64,000 bases of DNA from Brevibacterium sp. CCUG 69071 (lineage in GTDB: Bacteria; Actinomycetota; Actinomycetes; Actinomycetales; Brevibacteriaceae). A program made the translations under genes and the position numbers. Of the stretch, positions 57,442-64,000 are shown one piece after another; position 1 is the stretch's first letter; every line of letters begins with the position of its first letter. The stretch lies in assembly GCF_021023135.1 (NCBI RefSeq), contig NZ_PGFV01000004.1, forward strand, positions 248,001 to 312,000, in the 5' to 3' direction. A model generated the notes under the pieces. The model saw nothing but the letters and a program-made list of their open reading frames with translations, did not search any database and had not been told where the DNA came from.

Positions 57442-58691
57442 GCCATGAAATCGAGGATGCGGTCGAGCGCCTCGGCGGTCCGGTCCGCACCGACGGCCAG
57501 AGACAGTCGCACCGACCGCGACCCGTTGACCGAATCGAAGTCATCGCCCGGAGCCAAAGCGACCCCGGTTGCGTCGAGCAGCGCCTGACACCACTGCGCC
57601 GAGGTCTCGAACCCGGTTCGGCGCAGGATCTCGTCGATGCGCGCATACATGTAGAACGCCCCGTCGGGCGGGGCCACGTCCGTGAAGCCCAGGTCATCGG
57701 TGGCGTCGAGGACGTGCGCGCGGGCCCGGGCGAAGGAGGCGACCGCCGCCTCGCATTCGGCGTAGGACTCCTCGGTGAATGCGGCGATGGCGGCATGCTG
57801 GGCCGGCACCGGGGCGCAGAGGGTGAAGTTGCCGGTGAGCCCGCTCGCGGCGACAGTCAGTGAGGCGGGCAGGATCGCCCACCCGAGCCGCCACCCGGTC
57901 ATCGCCCAGTACTTCGAGAACGAGGAGATGACGATCGCTTCGTCGTCGTGGGCCAGCGCGGTCTCGCCGGGGGTGCCGATGTAGCTGATGCCGTGGTAGA
58001 TCTCGTCGGAGATCGCCTGCACCCCGTTGGCCCGGCACCAGGCGATGAGCTCGCCGAGGTGGTCCGCTCCGATCATCGTGCCCGTCGGATTCGCCGGGGA
58101 GGCGAGCATCAGGCCCTTGAGCGGGGCTTGGGCGTGGGCTGCGGAGAGGAGGTCGACGGTGGGCTGGAAGCCGTGTTCGGCACCGCAGTCGAGTTCGACG
58201 ACCTCGCAGTCGAGGGCGGCGAGGATGTTCTTGTACGCACCGTATCCGGGTCGGGCCAGGGCCACCCGGTCACCGGCGTCGAAGCAGGAGAGGAACGCGG
58301 TCTGGAAGGCTCCGGAGGATCCGGTGGTCACCGCGATGCGCTCGATCGGAATGTCGACGCCGTACCAGTCGCGGTAGTGCCCGGCGATGGCCTCCCGCAG
58401 TTCGGGGATCCCGAAGACCGCGGAGTAGCCGAGGTTCGTGCCGTCGCTGAGCACCTCGGCGGCGCGCCGGCGCACAGGGGCAGGGGCACCCTGGGTGGGT
58501 TCGCCCAGGCACATGGCGATGGTGTCGCGCCCGGCCCGCTGCATCTGCTGGACGGTGGCGACGATGTCCATCGCGGCAAAGGGGACGACGCGAGCGGCGC
58601 GAGCCGATCCGCGCAGCGCCGGGGCGGCGGTCGCGGAGGCGAGGGGATCGGCGGAGGCGGCGGTCGCCTCGGCGGGGGTGTGGGCGGTCAT
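57438..58691 (-). CDS. Pyridoxal-phosphate aminotransferase (class I/II)
   Basis: A 417-residue fold-type I aminotransferase with GEPTQGAPAPV, NLGYSAVFGIPELREAIAGH, TTGSSGAFQTAF, LASPANPTGTMI, ISDEIYHGISY with the PLP-ring Asp, the Schiff-base Lys in ISSFSKYWAMTGWRLGWA, and a C-terminal Arg (SRSVRLSLAVG). An Ala-rich N-terminal extension is unusual. It resembles aspartate/aromatic-type enzymes; the substrate is unknown. It is coupled to the EamA transporter. Confidence 0.9.
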   Translation of the reverse strand: MTAHTPAEATAASADPLASATAAPALRGSARAARVVPFAAMDIVATVQQMQRAGRDTIAMCLGEPTQGAPAPVRRRAAEVLSDGTNLGYSAVFGIPELREAIAGHYRDWYGVDIPIERIAVTTGSSGAFQTAFLSCFDAGDRVALARPGYGAYKNILAALDCEVVELDCGAEHGFQPTVDLLSAAHAQAPLKGLMLASPANPTGTMIGADHLGELIAWCRANGVQAISDEIYHGISYIGTPGETALAHDDEAIVISSFSKYWAMTGWRLGWAILPASLTVAASGLTGNFTLCAPVPAQHAAIAAFTEESYAECEAAVASFARARAHVLDATDDLGFTDVAPPDGAFYMYARIDEILRRTGFETSAQWCQALLDATGVALAPGDDFDSVNGSRSVRLSLAVGADRTAEALDRILDFMA

Positions 58692-58695
58692 CGTC

Positions 58696-59277
58696 TCACT
58701 TCCTTTCCCTGGGGACGCGGCCCATCAGGTAGAACTCGGGATTGGGCATCATTGCGCCGATGTGGGCCATCCGGTTCGAGAGGCCGAAGAACCCGGTGAT
58801 CGCGGCGATGTCCCAGGCGTCCTCGTCGTCGAAGCCGTGCTCGGCCAAGGCGGCGAAGTCGGGGTCGCCGACGGTCCAGGGTTCCTGACAGACCTTCATC
58901 GCGAAGTCGAGCATAGCTCGCTGCCTGCCGGTGATGTCGGCCTTGCGGTAGTCGACGGCGACCTGGTCGGCGATGTGGGGGTTCTTCTCGAAGATCCGCA
59001 GGACCGCGCCGTGTGCGACGACGCAGTAGAGGCAATTGTTCACCGCCGAGGTGGCCGTGACGATCATCTCCCGGTCCGCCTTGCTCAGATTCCCCGTCTC
59101 CTTCTCCATCAGCGCGTCGTAGTAGGCGAAGAAGGCGCGGAATTCGGCGGGCCGGCGGGCGAGTGAGAGGAAGACATTGGGCACGAAGCCGGACTTCTCG
59201 GACACGGCCAGAATCTGCTCGCGGATGTCGTCGTCGACTTCGTCGATGTCAGCATATGGGTATCGCATACGGCCCAT
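58696..59277 (-). CDS. Carboxymuconolactone decarboxylase / AhpD-like peroxidase-related protein
   Basis: About 193 residues, all-helical. It has SGFVPNVFLSLARRPAEFRA, then MIVTATSAVNNCLYCVVAHG with the redox CxxC and nearby His of the AhpD family, and a C-terminal FFGLSNRMAHIGAMMPNPEF, as in peroxidase-related proteins. The start is ATG 59277 or 59268; neither has a strong ribosome site. It probably reduces peroxides through its Cys pair. A cupin gene diverges from it. Confidence 0.86.
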   Translation of the reverse strand: MGRMRYPYADIDEVDDDIREQILAVSEKSGFVPNVFLSLARRPAEFRAFFAYYDALMEKETGNLSKADREMIVTATSAVNNCLYCVVAHGAVLRIFEKNPHIADQVAVDYRKADITGRQRAMLDFAMKVCQEPWTVGDPDFAALAEHGFDDEDAWDIAAITGFFGLSNRMAHIGAMMPNPEFYLMGRVPRERK

Positions 59278-59392
59278 GCTAGCTGTCGCGGCCCCCGTTC
59301 TGTGCCGCCGGTCACGGACGGGGCTGGACACCTCCGACATCACCGCTAGTGTGAGTGAGAGACCATCGATGACGATCACGAGGAGTGGAATC

Positions 59393-59689
59393 ATGAGCGA
59401 CGAGAACACCGGTTCGACGGGTGAGGTCCAGCTCGACAACAAAGTCTTCCGCGTCACGCGTTGGACCATCGAGCCCGGCGGTGTCATTCCGATGCATCAG
59501 CACGAGCACGAGTACGTCGTCGTGCCCATGGTCACCGACACGATGCACGTGAGGAACTCCGACGGGACGGAGATCACCGCCGAACTCGAGGCAGGGGTGA
59601 CCTATACGCGTCCGGCCGGATCCGAACACGAGGTCTCGAATCCCGGCGGCAGCGCCGATGTCGTCTTCGTCGAGGTCGAACGCCTCTGA
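59393..59689 (+). CDS. Small cupin-domain protein
   Basis: A 98-residue single cupin: TRWTIEPGGVIPMHQHEHEY gives the metal-binding His/His/Glu set and TYTRPAGSEHEVSNPGGSAD the last His. GAGGAG precedes ATG 59393. Small cupins are isomerases, dioxygenases or binding proteins; nothing narrows it here. It is convergent with the glutamate-cysteine ligase-like gene. Confidence 0.85.
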   Translation: MSDENTGSTGEVQLDNKVFRVTRWTIEPGGVIPMHQHEHEYVVVPMVTDTMHVRNSDGTEITAELEAGVTYTRPAGSEHEVSNPGGSADVVFVEVERL

Positions 59690-59712
59690 GTTCGCCCGAG
59701 GGGGTGGACCTG

Positions 59713-61191
59713 TCAGACGGGCACGTTCCAGGTGTGCACGGGTTCGCCGGAGGCCTGGTTCTCCAGGTAGGCGTCCATCATCGCCTTGAGCCCGTCCCGG
59801 CGTTCAGGTGAGTCCGGTCGGCTGCCGGGCGCCAGGTGATCGAGCATCCGCAGCTGCCACGTCGCACCGTTGGCCCGGCGCTCGGCCCGGCCTTCGATGA
59901 TCGACATGTACTCCTCGATGACGTCCTTGTCGATGTTCAGTCGGCTCAGGCCCCGCCTCGCCTGCGGGATGAGGACGTCGGTGACGAGGTCCGCGACGCC
60001 GATGTTGCCGATCTTCGGCCAGGTCACTCGCGCGTTGATGCCGTTCTTCGCGCAGGCGAAGAAGTTCTCCTCGGCCTCCTTGAACGACATGCGAGACCAG
60101 ACGGGCCGATTCTCGCCGACCAGGAATTCTGCAAGACCGTAGTAGAAGGCGGCGTCGGCGACCATGTCGACCGGGGTCGGGCCGGCAGGCAGCAGGCGGT
60201 TCTCGACCCGGATGTGCGCTCCGTTGTCTCCCGAGTTGTAGATCGGGCGGTTCCAGCGCCACACGGTGCCGTTGTGCAGGTTGAGCTCGAAGAGCTTCGG
60301 TGCGTCGGCCTCGCTGAACTCGACGAAGTCCTTGATCTCGGGCAGCAGCGGCGGGAAGTAGCGGACGTTCTCCTCGAACAGGTCGAAGACGCTGGTGATC
60401 CACCGTTCGCCGAACCACACGCGCGGGCGCACTCCCTGGTTGACCAGTTCCGGGGTGCGGGTGTCGATGGACTGGGTGAAGATCGGGATCCGCGATTCGT
60501 GCCAGAGCCGGCGGCCGACGAACAGCGGCGAGTTCGCGCTCATCGCCACCTGGGCCGAGGCGATCGCCTGGGAGGCGTTCCACGCATCAGCGAATTTGTT
60601 CGGCGCGACCTGCAGGTGCAGCTGCATCGAGGTGCACGAGGATTCGGGGGCGATGTCGGCGAATTCGGCGCGGTAGTTCTCTTCCCGGCCGAGCTCGATC
60701 TGCACGTATTCGCCCCGGGCGTCGATGACCGAGTTGCTCAGCGCCTCGTAGCGGTTCTCCTCGGTCATCCACTTCTCGTCGGTGAGGAACTGGGTGCTCA
60801 GGGTGGGCAGGGTGCCGATCGATGCGACCTTGAGTCCCTCCGCCTCGGCGGCCTTCTGGGCCTTGCCCAAGCGGTGGGAGACCCCGGTTTCGAGCGTCTT
60901 CAGCCCGCGTCCGGCGACCTGGAGGACGGGATGGTTGAGTTCGAGATTGAAGCCGCCGATCTCGGACTGGTATTCGTCGTCGAGTCGGCTGAGAACCTTC
61001 GTATTGTTCAGGCTCGGCTGATTGTCCGCATCGACGAGGTTGAGCTCGAGCTCCAGCCCGATCGTGCCTGCGGACTTGAATTCGGCATGCCGCAGGTAGG
61101 TGTCGAAGAGTTCGAGGTTCTCCGCGAGCTTCTCCCGATACAGCGTGCGTTCTTCCGGCGTGTACCGCTTAGAATTGACTGCCTCACCCAT
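59713..61191 (-). CDS. GCS2-family glutamate-cysteine ligase
   Basis: A 492-residue protein of the ATP-grasp-unrelated GCS2 (YbdK-like) ligase family. It has TIGLELELNLVDADNQPSLN with the metal-binding Glu pair, EIGGFNLELNHPVLQ, SCTSMQLHLQVAPNKFADAW, SANSPLFVGRRLWHESRIPI, then LNLHNGTVWRWNRPIY and AHIRVENRLLPAGPTPVDMV. In actinomycetes such enzymes join glutamate to amines or cysteine; a role in mycothiol or ergothioneine routes (EgtA) would need more context, and no egt genes are adjacent. Divergent from the peptidase gene. Confidence 0.87.
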   Translation of the reverse strand: MGEAVNSKRYTPEERTLYREKLAENLELFDTYLRHAEFKSAGTIGLELELNLVDADNQPSLNNTKVLSRLDDEYQSEIGGFNLELNHPVLQVAGRGLKTLETGVSHRLGKAQKAAEAEGLKVASIGTLPTLSTQFLTDEKWMTEENRYEALSNSVIDARGEYVQIELGREENYRAEFADIAPESSCTSMQLHLQVAPNKFADAWNASQAIASAQVAMSANSPLFVGRRLWHESRIPIFTQSIDTRTPELVNQGVRPRVWFGERWITSVFDLFEENVRYFPPLLPEIKDFVEFSEADAPKLFELNLHNGTVWRWNRPIYNSGDNGAHIRVENRLLPAGPTPVDMVADAAFYYGLAEFLVGENRPVWSRMSFKEAEENFFACAKNGINARVTWPKIGNIGVADLVTDVLIPQARRGLSRLNIDKDVIEEYMSIIEGRAERRANGATWQLRMLDHLAPGSRPDSPERRDGLKAMMDAYLENQASGEPVHTWNVPV

Positions 61192-61307
61192 GGAACAAGC
61201 AAACCACAGACAGGCCCTTCCGCGCCCCTCGGCGTCGAGTTTTCCTTACCGGTCGCACGATCCGGACGCTACGGCCGACGCGTGACTTCCACCGTAGAAT
61301 CGCAGTC

Positions 61308-62480
61308 ATGACTTCGACCTCCAGCTCACTGCTACTGCCCGCTGACCTCCTCGCTCAGGCCGAGAAGCGTCTGCCGACGATCCTTGCCGATATCGAGCGG
61401 GTCATCACTCGCGAGACCCCGTCCTCGGACAAGGAGGCAGTCGCCGCCGGGGCCCAGGATTTCGTCGATCTGCTGCGCGAGCGCCTCGGCGCCGAGGCGG
61501 AGATCCTCACCGTCGAAGGAACCTCCCACGTGCGCCTGCGCTTCGGAGACGGCCCGGCCCGCGTCGTCCTCCTCAACCACCAGGACACCGTGTGGCCCCA
61601 CGGCACACTCGAGCGTCTTCCCTTCTCCATCACCGACGGGATCCTCCGCGGTCCCGGCAGCTTCGACATGCTCACCGGGGCGATCATGAGCGTGCACGCG
61701 ACCGCGATCCTGCGCGAGAGCCTCGGCGAGGATGCCCTGAACGGCCTGTCGATCCTGGTCACCGGCGATGAGGAGATCGCCTCACTGACCTCCTCCGATC
61801 TCATCCGCGCCGAGGCGGCCGAGGCGAAGGCCGTGTATGTGATGGAGGCGAGCGCGGGCGGTGCGCTCAAGCTCGAGCGCAAGGGCACTAGCAACTACGT
61901 CCTCGTCTTCCGGGGCAAGGCATCGCATGCCGGACTCGAACCAGAGAAGGGGATCAACGCCGGCATGGCCTTGGCGCTGACCCTGCCACTGGTGGCCGAC
62001 CTCGCCGATTCTGATGCCGGGACCTCCGTGGTGCCGACCGTGATCAGCGCGGGGACCACCTCGAACACCGTGCCGGCCGAGGCGCGCGTCGACGTCGATG
62101 TCCGGGCCCGCACCGCAGCCGAGCTCGAACGCGTCGATGCGCAGATCCGCGAGCTGGCGCAGAATCCGCAGCTCGAGGGGTCGACGACCGAGGTGCTCGG
62201 CGACATCAACCGGCCGCCGTTCGAGAAGGAGCAGTCCGCGGCCCTGTTCGAACGAGCCACCGCACTGTCGGCGCAGCTCGGCCTGCCAGCACCGGAGGGC
62301 GTCTCCGTCGGCGGGGCCTCGGACGGGAACTTCACCGCCGGCGACGGCATCCCCACCCTCGATGGCCTCGGCGCCGTCGGCGATGGGGCGCATGCCGAGC
62401 ACGAGCACGCCGTGGTCGATGAGATCGCTCCTCGCACCGCCCTGCTCGCGGCCCTCATCGCCGACCAGCTGCAGGGCTGA
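61308..62480 (+). CDS. M20-family metallopeptidase (CPG2-like)
   Basis: A 390-residue zinc peptidase: ARVVLLNHQDTVWPHG with the first metal His and Asp, RGPGSFDMLTGAIMSVHATA with the bridging Asp, ILVTGDEEIASL with the catalytic Glu, VMEASAGGALKLERKGTSNY, FRGKASHAGLEPEKGINAGM (dimerisation-domain His), and DGAHAEHEHAVVDE with the last metal His. The layout matches glutamate carboxypeptidase/CPG2 relatives that release C-terminal glutamate. It is divergent from the glutamate ligase. Confidence 0.91.
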   Translation: MTSTSSSLLLPADLLAQAEKRLPTILADIERVITRETPSSDKEAVAAGAQDFVDLLRERLGAEAEILTVEGTSHVRLRFGDGPARVVLLNHQDTVWPHGTLERLPFSITDGILRGPGSFDMLTGAIMSVHATAILRESLGEDALNGLSILVTGDEEIASLTSSDLIRAEAAEAKAVYVMEASAGGALKLERKGTSNYVLVFRGKASHAGLEPEKGINAGMALALTLPLVADLADSDAGTSVVPTVISAGTTSNTVPAEARVDVDVRARTAAELERVDAQIRELAQNPQLEGSTTEVLGDINRPPFEKEQSAALFERATALSAQLGLPAPEGVSVGGASDGNFTAGDGIPTLDGLGAVGDGAHAEHEHAVVDEIAPRTALLAALIADQLQG

Positions 62481-62508
62481 GCCCGCGGCGTCCCGGGGCA
62501 CCCGGCAG

Positions 62509-63474
62509 TCAGTCGATCGGGTAGCCGGCGGCTCGCAGAACGTCGGGATTCTTCGTCGTGAACAGCCAGTCGCGGAAATGCGGGTCCGGCACGATCTCGT
62601 CGTACGCGGTCAGGCGGTCACGGCCGACAAGGTAGTAGTGGTATCCGAATTGACCCAGCACGCTCATGAGCTCATCCGGCTTCGCTCGATCGTCGAGGAC
62701 TTCGCAGAGGATGTCGGGCCGGAGCGCGTCGAGGAATTCCTGTCCGTGTGAGAGGACATCGTTCTCCGCGCCTTCGACATCGATCTTCACCGTCACCTTC
62801 GGGCCGGCGTCGGAGGGTTCGACAGCGGTCGTCGGCAGTTCGAGGAGGAGTTCGTCGAGCGAGGTGAAGCGCACCTCGGCGCCGGATTCGAAGTCCATGG
62901 ATGCGGAGTAGAAGGACGGCAGCGCCGATCCCCCGTCGCCGGTGGGCACCTGCATGGTCTCCCCGGGACGGCCCACCCCGGTGGGGTGGACGGTGACTCG
63001 CTCGCCGAGGTGATTGCGGGCGACGTTCTTCTCCAGACCCGCGACGACGGCGGGGATGATCTCGAAGCTGTGGGCGATCACGTTCGGGTTCGCCGCGAGG
63101 ACGGCCATCGTGAAAACGCCGGTGTAGGCGCCGACGTCGAGGAACACCTCGGCGTCGCGGCTGAGATCGACCATGAGGTCGAGGGCGAAGGCGTCCTCTT
63201 CTTCGGTGCGGCGGCCCTGGCCCCAGTAGAACTCTTTGGCGATCTCGCACCGGAACGGATCGACGAGATAGAAGTCGCCGCCGCCGGAGCGACCGCGCAC
63301 CTCGGTCAGCCCGATCGGGGCGGGAAGCCTGCCGACCTTGATGCCGTTGATGCGGGGAGCCACCGCACGCAGAACTGGGTGGAGGATGGGCTGTGCGAGG
63401 GCAGCCTTGACCGGGAGCTTGAGCCCGAACCAAGTCTGCTTCCGGGCCTTGAGCGAACTGAGATAGTCGTTCAT
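62509..63474 (-). CDS. FkbM family methyltransferase
   Basis: About 321 residues. The SAM-binding strand AEVFLDVGAYTGVFTMAVLA is followed by AHSFEIIPAVVAGLEKNVAR, then VRFTSLDELLLELP and VTVKIDVEGAENDVLSHGQE, the conserved FkbM IDVEG motif, and ILCEVLDDRAKPDELMSVLG. These enzymes O-methylate sugars or natural products. ATG 63474 fits GGAGAG upstream better than ATG 63486. It is a single gene with no sugar or polyketide genes beside it. Confidence 0.88.
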   Translation of the reverse strand: MNDYLSSLKARKQTWFGLKLPVKAALAQPILHPVLRAVAPRINGIKVGRLPAPIGLTEVRGRSGGGDFYLVDPFRCEIAKEFYWGQGRRTEEEDAFALDLMVDLSRDAEVFLDVGAYTGVFTMAVLAANPNVIAHSFEIIPAVVAGLEKNVARNHLGERVTVHPTGVGRPGETMQVPTGDGGSALPSFYSASMDFESGAEVRFTSLDELLLELPTTAVEPSDAGPKVTVKIDVEGAENDVLSHGQEFLDALRPDILCEVLDDRAKPDELMSVLGQFGYHYYLVGRDRLTAYDEIVPDPHFRDWLFTTKNPDVLRAAGYPID

Positions 63475-63620
63475 GTGGCTCTCCATCTTTGCGCGAACCC
63501 TTCGCTCAACCGTATCAATGACTGAGGTGGCGCTCCACTGCTCCGCTACGCGATCCCGCCGGTGGAGATAGGCTGGGTGACAAGATCATCAGCCCAAGTT
63601 GCGAAGCAGGAGCAAGGCAT

Positions 63621-64000
63621 ATGAAGCTCACCTCGATCACCTTCCATCAGGTGTCGATCCCCCTCGTCACCCCGTTCGAGACCTCGTTCATGCGGGAGAC
63701 CGAGAAGGACTGCTATCTCGTCGAGGCGAAGTTCGACACCCCGAAGGGCGAGATCACCGGGTGGGGTGAGTCGGTGGCGATGATCGCCCCGCTCTATTCC
63801 TCGGAGTACTTGGCCTCGGGCATCGATGTCACAAAGCGCTGGCTCGCCCCGATCCTCTTCGACATCGACGACCTCACGGCCGAAACCGTGTCCTGGCACC
63901 TGCGCCACGTCATCGACCATCCGATGGCGAAGTCCGCCCTGGAGATGGCCGTCATCGAGGCCCAGCTCAAGCTCCACGGTCAGTCATTCAAGGAGTACCT
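63621..64000 (+). CDS. menC: o-Succinylbenzoate synthase / N-acylamino-acid racemase, N-terminal part
   Basis: Open from ATG 63621 to the window edge (126 codons). MKLTSITFHQVSIPLVTPFE, TSFMRETEKDCYLVEAKFDT and GWGESVAMIAPLYSSEYLAS are the capping domain of the enolase-superfamily MenC/NSAR group; SALEMAVIEAQLKLHGQSFK begins the barrel. The catalytic lysines and metal ligands lie beyond the window. AGGAG is eight bases before the start. Members make o-succinylbenzoate for menaquinone, racemise N-acylamino acids, or both; the truncated sequence cannot decide. Confidence 0.85.
   Translation, partial: MKLTSITFHQVSIPLVTPFETSFMRETEKDCYLVEAKFDTPKGEITGWGESVAMIAPLYSSEYLASGIDVTKRWLAPILFDIDDLTAETVSWHLRHVIDHPMAKSALEMAVIEAQLKLHGQSFKEY

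Noticed and set aside
59836..61311. A 491-codon open frame antisense to the glutamate-cysteine ligase gene
   Set aside because: It mirrors the real gene's codon pattern in high-GC DNA, has no family motifs and is compositionally odd (Arg/Val/Asp-rich).

Overview
This is a high-GC (roughly two-thirds G+C), gene-dense chromosomal segment of an actinomycete. The protein repertoire suggests a Brevibacterium-like or related Micrococcales/Actinomycetota organism: actinobacterial DUF1707 and DUF5926 proteins, an HspR-type HAIR operator in front of clpB, a fused oleBC gene, Asp23/AmaP envelope-stress clusters, and ATGA/GTGA translational overlaps. The genus is an inference. I see no tRNA, rRNA, CRISPR array, insertion sequence or prophage. 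Most of the window is ordinary core and accessory chromosome with a few unusual modules.

Layout. 1-4600: an envelope-stress locus. An ECF sigma factor is co-transcribed leftward with two small Asp23-like proteins. A divergent rightward operon encodes Asp23/Gls24, a DUF2273-like peptide, a second Asp23-like protein and two AmaP-like membrane anchors. A GlsB/YeaQ-type membrane protein lies at 334-606. The GlsB gene and the Asp23 operon share a GGATT-N16-(C/T)GTACC promoter, the likely target of the local sigma factor. 4900-15500: an SDR and a double-hotdog thioesterase; exonuclease III; a RelA/SpoT-domain synthetase; twin DUF1707 membrane proteins; DUF5926; a GT2 glycosyltransferase; pheA; a KstD-like flavoprotein; and an SDR. 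15500-25100: an epimerase, a crotonase, a CPA1 Na+/H+ antiporter, clpB under a HAIR operator, an HTTM/DUF5819 membrane pair and a CaiB-type CoA transferase.

25500-38900: agmatine deiminase, a YtxH-like protein, cardiolipin synthase, a Nudix hydrolase with a split Nudix box, a dienoyl-CoA-isomerase-like crotonase, an MFS exporter, a TM2 protein, a GltB-like FMN protein and a dienelactone hydrolase. An AbiEi/DUF559-like protein follows, with an AT-rich promoter and two 70-bp palindromic elements around it. 39000-43750: a complete long-chain olefin pathway in one operon: oleA (head-to-head Claisen condensation), oleBC (beta-lactone synthetase plus decarboxylase, fused) and oleD (ketone reductase). 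45100-47000: a propionyl/acetyl-CoA synthetase.

47100-56500 is the most unusual part. A MarR regulator with a Gly/Phe-rich N-terminal segment is divergent from a protein carrying RGFGPRGGFDPR-type repeats, with four GACATG half-sites between them. Next comes an LssY-domain membrane protein, then a HEAT-repeat protein followed by a MerR regulator whose effector half is made of HEAT-like helices. Their promoter carries a perfect MerR-style dyad, and a GyrI-like ligand-binding protein diverges from it. After that come a membrane-anchored lysozyme-like protein, a siderophore-type binding lipoprotein and an SmtB-like ArsR metal sensor. 56460-64000: EamA transporter plus aminotransferase, a CMD/AhpD-like protein, a cupin, a GCS2-family glutamate-cysteine ligase, an M20 peptidase, an FkbM methyltransferase, and the start of an o-succinylbenzoate synthase/racemase that runs off the right edge. 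Several intergenic regions carry short tandem repeats of 18-29 bp.
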